Shown here piece by piece: positions 42,021 through 56,977 of a stretch of DNA of 64,000 bases. The position numbers and the translations under genes were made by a program. Under the pieces are notes generated by a model, which did no database searches, was not told where the DNA came from, and saw nothing but the letters and a program-made list of their open reading frames with translations. The first letter of the stretch is position 1; each line of letters starts with the position of its first letter. Source of the DNA: Antitrichia curtipendula (lineage: Eukaryota > Streptophyta > Bryopsida > Hypnales > Leucodontaceae); the NCBI GenBank assembly GCA_951230915.1, contig OX579638.1, positions 26,864,696 through 26,928,695 of the forward strand, written 5' to 3'.

Positions 42021-43810
42021 CAATCTTAAGTGAAGTCATCCATCAATCACTTAGTGTCAATGGCATCTTTCTAGGGTTAACCCCTAAGCACCTCAAAGGA
42101 CCAAAAGTGTCCTCACATAGTTTGGAAATCCAATTCAAAGTGTTGTAACAAATTTAGTGAAACTTGTTGAAAAATCTGCATTCTCTTCTAGTTTGTGTGG
42201 TAAAATTTTCAAATCAATCCAAGATGTATCAATTTTTGGAAGCCTTTCGAAGTTCATGGGTTCAATTAGAATTCACCAAATTGCATTTTGATAGCGATAA
42301 TTTTTGGGGCTTGATTCTCTTTCATTTAATGTTTGTTTTTAATAAATTTTGTAGGATTACGTTCCCTTGGAAGTCTAGTTATTGTGGCAAATTTTTCATG
42401 TCAATTCAAGTTGTTTTGAATGTTTGGGAGTAATTCAAAGTTCAAAATTTAGACATTTTTGGATTATGGTGAACATCGGCAATTTGTTTCTTCTTCATAT
42501 AGTGTCTACTTTCAATAATTTGCGCTTGGAAAAGTTGCATATACTAGTCTAATTTGTGTGGTTAAATTTTCATATCAATCTAAGAATTTATGAGTGACTA
42601 AGAAGCATTTTTGTAGGAAGTTCAACTATAGATGGGGTCTTTTGCAACTTCTTTGTTTTGTTTGTTTTTGATATTTCAAAGCCATTTTGTAGACACAATG
42701 AGTCAATTGAATGATATTTTCTTTCACCAATGTGTTTGTATGATGGTTTCAAAGTACTTTATAGTTTAAAGTTCTTTCATTCGAATAGGTTTAGAAATCA
42801 AATTTCACCTCCAAATGTTTTGCTAGGAAAACTTCAACATACTTTTCTAACACTAAAACATTATCATATTGCAATCTATGTGACCAAATGACTCCAAACT
42901 TGATTCACGTCATCTACAGCATGTATAGTACACTATAAGATTGTATGGTTGAGATTTCTATACCTTAGAAACATTTAGACCTAAAACATTTGAAAAACAA
43001 TAATGTTGTTAAAGCCCAAGGGCCTTTAGAATACAAAGTCTTGTAAACTAATAAAGCCAAATGTAAAAAAGAAAGCTCTTCACTTTATTCACAAATTTCT
43101 TGCAATCTATACAATCAAAGAACAAGATCCTAAGGATATTTTAATGTGACACAAAACAATTATTTCATTATTGCTCTCGATATTAGAAATGACAATTCTA
43201 GAATGGTTTAGATGATGTAGTCACAAGACACTAAGTCATGGGACACTAAGGATCAAAAAGATACTATTAAATTATTCTTCAAAGTTCCACTTCATAACAC
43301 ATCAAGCCTACCCTTGATCCTTCAAGGATTCAACTCCAACATATACATAATCGGCACTATTATCCTAATTAAGAAATAATTGCCAATCAATAATGATATC
43401 CATTAAGTATGCTAACCCTACACCAAACTCCAAAGAGGTCAACATGTGTCATGTCAATCCTAAATGTGAATTCCTAGTTCAGGTCAACCTTTTTGGACCC
43501 TGTCATTGTCATTTCCTGATGTTGTTTCTGGTCTTAAGTGGTGGGATTGATCAAACCCATGGAAGATGGATCTCTACACCAAACTCCCTACCAAAATCTC
43601 AAATATGTCAATTACTCACACAATGACTCAGGTGGATCTACCAAAAAATAATGCCAATGGAATCTTCGATAAATGGCTAAACAACGGCATACGGTGCCTT
43701 AATCTACCCGACTGCTCGTTGTGTATGATGACATGCTGAGCTGTGACTGCAATTTAGCTACAAAAATTTCAGCCCTTTTTCTATCAGCTTGAGAAGGTCT
43801 TTCAAATCCA

Positions 43811-46800
43811 TCACAAAAACCTAGAAAGAGTTCTAATTTCTTTCCCATTTCCACCTGTGAGATAGTACAGCCTGATCAGTTCTGCATCTCCTGGCTCCTC
43901 TACTGTCAATTTCCGACTGCATCCCAAAAGACCAACGGTCAATAAATGCCGCAAGGTGAGCGCACCTAAATGTGACACTTCAGCGCTGAGAATAGGTGCT
44001 CTTATTGGCATAGTGAAAAATTTTAAACTTCCTTGGTATTAGCAAACCAAAGAGGATTTGAACAGCGTACACAGAAGTTAAAAGGGTTCAAAGTTTAATT
44101 GGTAGATAATCTAAAACTGAAAAGAGATTCTGATGTAAGGTGGTGTAATTCATCAAAATCAAGATGTACTCATTGGGCAAATTTTTGCAGTGTCACATTT
44201 AGGTACGTGTCGCAATTAGGTGCAGTTACCTTATATAACAAACTGAATAAATGACCAAAGATCAGAGCGTCAGTTCAAGCCACATGTTTATATACAATAT
44301 CATCCGTGAATCATACCTGTGATAGTACTGAAGAGCCGTGTTGGCCTCCACAGGGAGGTACCGAGGAAATTCGTATCGTACACCTTTTGGGACATCCGGT
44401 AAGTGTAGAGGGAGTTTTCCTACGGCATTTGAATGAGAAAATGCGGTGATCATCATTTCCTGTGATCCTGCTATTGGTCGAAAGGCACGAACCTGTCATA
44501 ACAGTAAAAGAGTCTGATATAAGCGATATAGCCTCATCAGACGTAAATTGAACAGGCTGTATTAAAAATTGCAAGTCACTCATGACTGACAAACCCAAAA
44601 CAGACAAGAGATATGTGCGAAGTAAAGTGATCATATACCATTTCAAGTTGATGAGCATGTATGGGTTTCCTGGCTCTCACTCCATACTCGCTGTAGACAA
44701 ACCAACTGTTGTACTGAAAAAACAGACAACAAAAATTAGAAGAAAAATTTACAGATTTGATTCATGATCCAGGTCCCAAGTAATTGCCCATCGATATGTC
44801 AAAAAGTGACACTTATCAAGATTCAAAGTTTTTGCCAGCAAGGTACTTTTTGTCACATAGTACTTCTGTCCTCATGCAAAACCGAAGTTCTCCGAAAGCT
44901 GTACGACAGTGAATACAAGGCCTTAAGTCTTGAGAACCAAATGAGTACACGAATTTATCCTCTTAGTCGGTTTTACTAAAATACCAAAGCCACACTACGT
45001 TAAATTAGAGCAGGCTTTTATTTTGTAGGGGACAATAATTTGGCACCCTCTCTAATACGAAAAAACAGTGCAGTTAATTTCTTCTAATGAGAACAGTAGT
45101 ACCCGTCAGAGGGCATAAGGCTTGAAATGGCTAGTGCAAGAGCCGACCCCTTAACACCTGAATTAAGATTAGAAAGTCCACTTCAGTAAACTCATTACCA
45201 ATGACAGGAACTGTCAAAACATATAATCAATGTTCCGCTTTTTATTGTTATATTTTGCGATCTTCCATGAACTCCTATAGATATGAAAGCGGCCGCTTGG
45301 GGTCATTTTGGCACGTAGTGGTCATACTTCTTTGCCACACCGGAGCTCATCCGCTAGTTTAGACTTCTATACCAAGAGGAGACGTGCAAAAAAGAAATGG
45401 GATACAAGGGGTTGGAACGGAGTCGCTATTCGAGTATCATAATCCCAAACCGGGGAGGGTGGACTTACATCATCGATAGCAATTAGAACAGGGACATCCT
45501 TGATAAGAGAGAGTTCTTTTCTCAGCCTGACCACAGTACCGACTCCTGCATGAGACATTGATAGACCTTTCTCCACCAATTGTTTCAGTGTAGTTCCCTC
45601 AGGTAAAGTGAACTCCTGCGGACCACGGACGCGAGGCACACCTGCTCCTTCGCCAAGCGGTATCGGGTCAGGAATGTGGCATGGCAGAGTTTCTAGGAGC
45701 TCCGAGTGGCTCTTGAGGAATCCCTACATCAACGAATTTCACAACATTGAAATAATTAAGAGCTCCCACGTGTCCGCAAAAAAAGAAATAAAATGAGAAA
45801 CAGAAAAGAAGAGAACAATTTCTCAAAAGTACGATCGAACGAAAATGAAAAGACTTCCGGAAAAAATTGAACAAGGAATACCGAATAACAGAAACAAAGC
45901 TTAAACTCTAGAGGACCAAGAACCTCGTTTGGGCTTCATGTTTCGAAGGAGTTTTGAATAAGTCGTATGGGGACTTTCGTTAGTCCAATTTTATTTATGT
46001 TTTGACCAACAAATGCAATGTTCTCCACTGATTCTGGTGATGAGAAAAAGGGGTTCATCTGAATTATGTTTGACATTTAAAACCATGAATTCATGGTCCT
46101 TTAGGAGTTGGTTAAGCTTGCACCACTCAATCTGGTGGCCGCTGTGCCAGGAAATTGTACTTCTAATTACAAGGAAGTAACACAGTTTCAAAGTTACACA
46201 CAGGGTAGAGTTTCACGGAGAAGACTCCCGGCAAATCGTCCAACATACCTCCAACGCCATCTGAGCAGTCACGGGAGTCTCGACAAGGTCTGTTTCTTCA
46301 TTCCTGTAGTACAAACTTCCGTGTGTCCAACCCTTCCCACTCGGGATGTAGAATACAAGCCACCCTCGGGCCCGGGCCCATTGCACAAGCATAGCCAACG
46401 CAACACTCTTTCCGCTACCTACTGGCCCGTCTAACAAAATGTGCTTCTTCGGCTTTGTAGCTGCACAAATTCGAAAATCGATCATAAGATTCAAATCTAC
46501 TGCTCGGCTCTGCGCCATTGAGGACTACACAAAATAGGTACGTAGCCAGAACTGTCCGGAGTCCGACACAATAAACAAACAAACAAATAAAAACTAACCA
46601 TCCACATTTTTTATTTTTTATTTTTAAAACCCTCAGCTCAAGGAAACTTTGTCCACTTACAATTCGCCTCTTCGGCAGGCAGCTTGAAAACGTCCTTTCC
46701 CGTAACGTGCCTCTCCAGAAAGTTGCACAACTGTAATACTCGTGACCGTATCATCAAAGAATTGGATTTCGTGGCTTCGAACTCCTTCAGTACCCCTCCT

Positions 46801-47781
46801 GGTAAACCCTCTCCAAAAAACTTCAATACGTCCTCTTCACTACAAGCAATTCGTAAAAACAAAGAGGTTAATTGTTGCATGTGTAAGGTAGAGGATACTA
46901 AAACGATTACGGACCTAATCCTGTCTCCTACACGGATCCTGTTAACAACACACTTGGTTGGCCTTCAATTAGCAAGTTGGGTGCAAGCATGACTTGGCAA
47001 AATGTCGATGGCAGCTCATCATTCGAATGGAAATGGAGTGTCTACTGCCTCTTCAATACTGATCTATAAGAAATCATATTCATCTTATTCATCTTGCATA
47101 AGAAATCATCATATTTTGAGAGAAAATAATTTGATCTCAAAAGAATTTGGCTTTTGAGCCCACAGTAATCTCTCCAGTGAGCTCTACAGTAATCTCCCAA
47201 TCAAGGCAAACACCTACATATTGGTTAACAATGCGTGAAAATTGAACGCATCCACTACCTTAATTTCCTTGTACCGCATCATGAATGACATGACTGTTGC
47301 CCATTCCATGAAATGCCTCGGGGTCTCAGAAGCTCTTAGGGTTTGAGAACAGAGTAGAGTGTCCAAGCGCATTTTACCTGAACGTGATGTACTTCAATAC
47401 ATCTTCCCCATTGACATTCACGAGACTGTCCGCCGAAGCAAACATCGCCAAGCCCTCGTCCACCTGACTCTCCTCCCCTTCCCCCATTGCACGCTCCTCC
47501 ACAAGATCCTCTTCGCCCTCTCCAACTGAAGCCACAGCTGCAAATCTCCTCGACAACGAAAAAACTCGACCCGAAGGAGCAGCAAATCCAGCAGCATTCC
47601 GATTACTCGCTCCTCCATCAAGCTCTACGAACGCCCTCAAACATCCACTATTTCTCGGAATTCCGCCCAAATCCTCCGATCCAGGCAAACCTCGCCCTAG
47701 AACAGCCCCAGCCGAAGAATTCTTGCTTGCATTCTTCAGCAAGCGCGCTGCACCCCGCAATCGCACACTTGCTGCCGCCAT
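43811..47781 (-). CDS. DAP3: Mitochondrial small-subunit ribosomal protein mS29 (DAP3), GTP-binding
   Basis: P-loop GTP-binding protein of the mitochondrial 28S/SSU ribosome; animal DAP3 is also linked to apoptosis. Exons: 47781-47378, 46839-46661, 46460-46249, 45723-45469, 44713-44639, 44492-44317, 43916-43811. One frame, 468 aa. The N-terminus (MAAASVRLRGAARLLKNASK) is Arg-rich and lacks acidic residues, as expected of a mitochondrial presequence. Walker A is GPVGSGKS (206-213). A Walker B-like strand, PVLIAIDD, ends at 350. The C-terminus has YYLTGGNGKEIR, the DAP3-type sensor and helix. A GTG 15 bp upstream is in frame but 47781 is the first ATG. The last intron carries a MITE close to its acceptor. 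Confidence 0.93.
43954..44231. mobile_element. AGGT-end MITE inside the last DAP3 intron (copy D)
   Basis: The left end AGGTGAGCGCACCTAAATGTGACACT and the right end AGTGTCACATTTAGG...GGTGCAGTTACCT are inverted copies, about 278 bp apart. The right flank is TA and the left flank CA, consistent with a decayed TA duplication. It belongs to the same broad family as copies A and B by its AGGT...CACC ends. Its left border is only 36 bp from the acceptor of the terminal exon. Confidence 0.72.
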
Positions 47782-47802
47782 TGCTTGCTGAGGCACGCTA
47801 AA

Positions 47803-47853
47803 ACCCTACAACCTCTATCAGAAATGTGCGGGCGTGGAGCCCTTAAACCCTAA
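47803..47853. promoter_or_regulatory. Telo-box motifs upstream of DAP3
   Basis: AAACCCTAA occurs at 47845-47853 and a near copy (AAACCCTAC) at 47801-47809, both within 75 bp upstream of the DAP3 start. Telo-boxes are known in promoters and leaders of plant ribosomal-protein genes. A third copy (TTAGGGTTT, about 47337-47345) lies in intron 1. Function is inferred from position only. Confidence 0.45.
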
Positions 47854-48138
47854 AACATTGGGGCCGCGCATAAGCTCGCCAATTCAGTCCCAAACTGATG
47901 AACTCCTGTGTAGTCACCCTACGTGAGGGTCAGATTCGACATAAATTAAGTCATTTTTGTAAAAAAAGCGTCACATGCAATCCTGTGGTTGCTTCGAGGT
48001 GACGTGGACACTTGGGAATCTGACATGGAAATTCAATTTCAGCACATCTATGCCAAAGTAAACCCTCACGTATAATCATTCATGTTTTTTAAAAGATGGA
48101 GGAATGTTAAACTTATGAAAAAATTGAAATTGAAGGTA

Positions 48139-48383
48139 ACATTGGGAAAAAGCCACCCATTGCTACGGTATTGTTTCAATGGGTTAACAATATAATATTG
48201 AAAGTGTAGTATTGTAGTATTTGAAATACTATACTTTTAATAAAAATACAATACTTCCATTGAAACTATATTGTTGCATTATTCACTTGCAGTACTACAA
48301 TAATATACTTTCAATACTCTATTGTTAATCCATTGAAACATTATTACAACAATGTTGAAGCAATGAGGGGTACTTTCTCAATG
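48139..48383. repeat. Imperfect ~245-bp inverted-repeat element
   Basis: The strongest pairing is TTTCAATGGGTTAACAATATA...ATTGAAAGTGTAGTATTGTAGTA (about 48173-48221) with its inverted copy at about 48292-48343. Pairing continues outward, with gaps, to ACATTGGGAAAAAGCC and the TTTCTCAATGAAGGT side near 48383. The middle contains smaller palindromes such as GTATTTGAAATACTATAC. There is no open frame. Confidence 0.7.
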
Positions 48384-51067
48384 AAGGTAATTTTCCAAAC
48401 ATGCCCAACTTCGTATTTTTTGGATGAAAAGTGTGCAATAAATAGCTTGACCCTGTCAAAATAATCTCTTGGGTACAACATAAATTGCAACTTTGTTTGG
48501 AACAACTCCAACCCAAACTACTTCTGCTTCCACAAATAATTCATTGAATCAACAATGATGGAGATTGTTTTTGCTTTGAGCCAGTAGAAGCTGTGTCGTT
48601 GGTTGGAAGATAAAATAGTGAGTTGCACTGATGGGACAAACATGATTTTGTTGCAGCAAAAGAACGTCCTTGTATTTCCTCGTATTCCTAGAAATGCTCT
48701 AATAACACTTAAATACTTCCAAATAAAATAAGCAATTATGCATGGGTTCTATTATTATATTGAAAAGTTTTTATAGAATCTTAATTATAGTTAAAAGGAT
48801 ATTCTAGATTGTCTTAGAAAGCATGTTTTGGACATTGTGTGAATAAACTATGAATTTGTAAAGTGTTCAAAATAGATGTACTCACATGTAATAGAGGTTG
48901 TATACTTTAGGCAAGAATATGTAGGCTGGGTCATATTTAGAAAGGGGTCACAATTACGTATTGTTACCTTTACATAATTTTCTCTTTAAGCCTTCAAAAG
49001 TCACAATTTGGAGAATATTACTTGATATGGTTGCAGGAAACCATATCATAATTGGTTCCTAGAATATAAATGGTATATATCCTCATATACAACAAAACAT
49101 ACACCAAAAGTTGATAATTCAACAACAAGCATCTTTCATTTTTGTTCAATTTAAACATAAAAAACTTATTACGTTTAAATTACTTGTACTGTATATATGG
49201 AATATGTGACCATTTTGTAGCTTTTGAGACATGCAAGAGGTGAAATAATGATTCAAATTTAAAGTGTCATATGCATGTGGATCTAGCTTAGCATGAAGAC
49301 AAAATTTTGTGACTATTATAAACCTCAATTCATATTCCCCCTATGACAAATACTAAGAAATATCAAGTTGCACACAAATCAAACGTGTGAAGATAAAAAA
49401 GGTCTTTTAGGTATACATACCTCCTAAAAAATTCCTATCCAAGTGCGACCCTACTTTTGAGCCCAATTGCATAATGTTGCATTCTATGGTAGTCAAAAAT
49501 ATAATAGATTAGCATTATGACTTTTTCAATGCAAAATTGAGGTTGAAATTAGGTTGAAAAATTGCCATTGATTCATTATAAGTGCAAAATTTATAATTAA
49601 AATGAAAACTATAGGGCTTCTAACTTCTCTTCCTACCAAAAAAAGATAACAAAATTTTGGCTCACCTAATTCTTCTATAGAGGGTTGTTTTCCCTTAAAC
49701 AAACCATTCTTGAGCTTGTTACCTTACAATCGCCCCATAATATAAAGAAATTACATGCTATATGCAATCATATACCATTTCAAATTAAAAAAGAGCATTA
49801 TTTATATTAGTGAATAGTGATCAAATTAGTTTACATTTAATTTTAAGCCTTTTTAGAATCTTTGAAATCAAACATCGAGCCTATAATTTTCTAAATATAT
49901 CTCTAAAGTAGCTTGGAGATGCACATTATAGCTTTAAATAACTTTCACTTTCTCTAATTGAGAAGTATGTTCATGTGTTGAAAGTCAAGTAGGCTAGAAA
50001 GCCTCATTTTTTTTTATTCTTTTTTACTTTCTTATCCTAATCCCTAGCAAATATGAATTCTAGTATGGAGTGTCAATATTAAAAATTCTTGAAATGCCAA
50101 TATGACTTTTTAAAATGAAAAAACAATTGATTGGCTAAAAATTAAGCAATTTCACTCTATAATATTGCTACATTGCATATCTTCTTTTTGTCATTGGCTC
50201 CATGGTGTGTTTGATATCTAGCTGGCGATTGTATATAAGTTGTCCCAAAACACTTATGGACAATCTTGTTTATAGAGCAATCAAAACATCTTTAAACAAA
50301 AATATCTTGCAATCTACATGATCAAAGTTTGAGATATTTCTTCCACACATTCTTAGACTAGTCTAATATAAGATCCTATGGTTAGATATGCAAAAAAAAC
50401 ACCAAAACATTTTGAATTTTTTTTGGCTCTTTGCAATAGAAATGATAATTTTGAATGTTTTTTTGATGGAAAAGAAGCCTTAGGACTTTGGGGGTTAAAT
50501 TGATTTCCACATTTTCACATATAATGGTCTTTCGTCCACCATAAAATTGAAGCTAATAAAAATTGATGTATTTGCATTTTTTTTTAAAGAAATGTTTTAT
50601 TTATAAATACTTTATATATACAAACTAAATCATTTGAATAAAATAATGCCACGTGTCATCTTGTGAATGGTGTGAGGTAATGTGGCCCTTAAGAATCTAA
50701 ATTGAGTGTTGAATCAAACCTTAATGTATATAAATATAATTACGAGGACTTAAAGGATTAATTCATATTCTTGACAAAATTATTCAAGATTGTAGGAATT
50801 TTTATTTATTTTTTGTCTTTTTTTCTTGGCAATTGCATGTGGTGTAGGACAATAAAAATAAAAATATTAAGAGGTCTCTAAAGAATTCAACAATTGTTTT
50901 GATCCCACCATACATGTAAATGAAGTTTAACCCCATGATGACCATTAGATTGTAAGGAAAAGAAAACTTGCAAAAATGAAGATCCGATGTCTAGACCCTT
51001 AATTTATATTGTCAAAAAAAGCGTCAAAATCTACATCCACCTTCCTACTATGGACTTTCAAGGGTTA

Positions 51068-51206
51068 AGGTGAAGACACCCTAAACCGTCCACGTACCCA
51101 ATTCCGTCTCTATGTACCAAGGGTGCACATTTTTGTAGTAAGAATGTACTCTGTTGGTACATGGTGACGGAATTGGGTACAGGGACGGTTTAGGGTGTTT
51201 CCACCT
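51068..51206. mobile_element. Short AGGT-end MITE upstream of gamma-tubulin (copy E)
   Basis: A 139-bp palindromic element flanked by TA on both sides. The arms run from AGGTGAAGACACCCTAAACC to GGTTTAGGGTGTTTCCACCT, about 50 bp each and about 90% matched, around a loop of about 35 bp. Its ends resemble those of copies A and B. It lies about 415 bp upstream of the gamma-tubulin start codon. Confidence 0.85.
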
Positions 51207-51622
51207 TAAATGAAAACAATAAAACTTATAAAATTTCCGTGAAAACAATTCTTTACTGAAATCATAAAAGCCAGTCCAGTCCACCTGCTGGTCCCGCTCA
51301 AAGCAGTAATGCTCTGGGGAACTAACATGTACCGTCTACGAACATACTCCCACTCGCCCATCCCAAACTGTACTCATCAAGAACACTTCGGACGTCATCT
51401 TCCCCCTCCCCTGCCCAGTCCGACCTTGTTTGCGTTCTGCCTCGAAGTTATGGCAGTCCATTCCGTGCATTTGAATGCATTCCGTGTTTTTGGAAGGGAG
51501 CGATTCACGCTGCAGCAGCTTCGTTTGCGAGCTTCCTAGAGTGCAAAACGACTTAGTTTCTTGTGTTCTTTTTAGAGAAACACAAATCGTTGTAGACAGG
51601 CGTTCGCGGAAGAGGTTGCAAG

Positions 51623-55237
<3,615 letters not shown>

Positions 55238-55652
55238 AATATTTATTTTCTAGTGCCTAATTTTTGTAGTCATACCAAGTCCAATGTGCAGTAGTAGTGT
55301 GTTTTTTTTATCTTAAATTTTTTTACCATTTCCTACAATGTTACCATTGAGTGACCAGTTACTGGCATTGCCGACTGAGGTCAGTCGGCCAGGACGCTTT
55401 GGCCTTGGTCACCAATCATTTGCCCGCCCTAGTTGTTGACGAGGTGACCATGGCGTCCCTTTTAACGACTCTGGCATCAGGTGAAGCGTGCTATGTGTTG
55501 ACAATATCGCCTACATTGAAAATCCTGGATCGATGCAGGACTTGCCCTCTTCTTCAGCTCCCATTAATATTGGAGTCTCTCCTGGGCATGTTTTTGTCTC
55601 TGTGCCGAGGAATTTCTAGGCTATGCTCCTGAATATTTGAACTGCAAAAAGG

Positions 55653-55700
55653 CAAGAAGAAGGAGAAGGAGAAGGAGAAGAAGAAGAAGAAGAAGAAGAG
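55653..55700. repeat. GAA/GGA purine microsatellite
   Basis: Interrupted trinucleotide run (AAGAAGGAGAAGGAG... then pure GAA units), about 420 bp beyond the gamma-tubulin stop codon. It may lie in the 3' UTR or just after it. Confidence 0.9.
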
Positions 55701-56892
55701 CTGATAGCCTGCTACTACCAGACCTGTCTCTGAGGTTGGTTCTCAATAGAAGTGTGACTCATAAAGTACCCAGTATTTTTTTCTGTTGTCAGATGTAAGT
55801 CCCTCCAGTTGGGTAATTGGGGTTGTACTTGAACCTGCCAAGCGACGCAACACCCAGCCAGAGGGGAGGGGGCCTGTGATTGAAGGAGCCGTGCTACTAC
55901 TCTTTTCGACAGCTTGGTTGGTGTGATTAATTCCTGCTATCTACTCATCACGCACCTCTCCAGCAACCAGTGGTCCAGAGGTGACACCCATCATTCGTAA
56001 GATATGCTGCTCTGTCACGCCAAGTACGAATTTGCCTACCAATATCCAGGACAGGTACTAACGCCAAGGAAAAAACCACTTTGTCATACTTGGAATTGTA
56101 GGAAACCAAACGTATGATGGAGCTCTGGAGTCTGGACCCCAAAACCTCGACTCCTTTCCCCGCCTCAACGCCTATTGCCATGAAGCGTTCTGTTCACTTC
56201 AACAAAAAAAAAAAAAAATTCTGTAGTTGCACCCAATTGCATCATTTTTCTAATAATCCTGCCATGGGGTCCATGTACATTAGGGCTTTGAATGGCCACC
56301 CACCTTCACCTAAAATAGTCACATCCTTCATCCAAAATTGTCACAAATTCCCAACATAATCTTCTTTGATACAACCATTAGGCTTTGAAGCACTTCTCTC
56401 TCATCCTCAACCCTTAAATGTCAATGAGGACATTTGGCATCGGAGAGATGACAGAGAATCCTTCTATTAGTATAGAAGTCCAACTATTTATCTTCAAAAT
56501 TTTGTTGTGAAAAGGGGAGGTCTTCTATAGCAGTTTGACTTCCAATGACTGCTTTTGTAATTTTGTAAGTGAATGATTCACACGATAATCAAAGGGATAA
56601 TTTCCACGGTCATTAGTCTGTCCTTTAAGGGTTAACCCCTAAGCGCTAGCACATGTTTACCAAAATCTAACCCCTTTTGAACTCACTCCAATCAAATTGT
56701 CACCCAAAATAAGATCCATAGAAACTAACTTTTAAAATCAATAGTAGAAATAGGCTAGAAGTTGCAAGGAAATGGACAAACAATACCATTGAAAAGATTA
56801 TAATAGTCAAATAAGGCAAACTTTTAGTTATAGAAGGCCATATCTTAAGTGTTTTGGCGTTGAAGAGTTAAGGTATAAAGTGAATCTTTGTC

Positions 56893-56895
<3 letters not shown>

Positions 56896-56975
<80 letters not shown>
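56896..56975. repeat. (AT)n microsatellite, about 40 units
   Basis: An uninterrupted TA dinucleotide run of about 80 bp. The Tyr-Ile frame across it is an artefact. Length is likely to vary between individuals and can be misjudged by assembly. Confidence 0.97.

Positions 56976-56977
<2 letters not shown>

Larger units (their letters stand above)
38185..43810. other. Intergenic spacer between dioxygenase and DAP3
   Basis: The first few hundred bases are the presumed dioxygenase 3' UTR. The remainder is AT-rich and gene-free. It contains hairpins (39240-39313, 41790-42020), a MITE (39746-40018), an inverted-end repeat fragment (40497-40836), and degenerate repeat sequence at about 42830-43190 that partly recurs at about 50270-50450. 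Open frames such as 42164-42433 look non-coding. Confidence 0.6.
47782..51622. other. Divergent intergenic region, DAP3 and gamma-tubulin
   Basis: The two ends are promoters and leaders. GC content rises again from about 51240 towards gamma-tubulin, and a TATA-like CTTATAAAAT lies near 51226-51235. The middle is AT-rich and gene-free, with hairpins (48139-48383), a MITE (51068-51206) and one isolated MITE-like end near 48925-48969. Confidence 0.55.

Noticed and set aside
47781..47796. DAP3 start extended to 47796
   Set aside because: The upstream codon is GTG. The first ATG at 47781 already gives a complete presequence.
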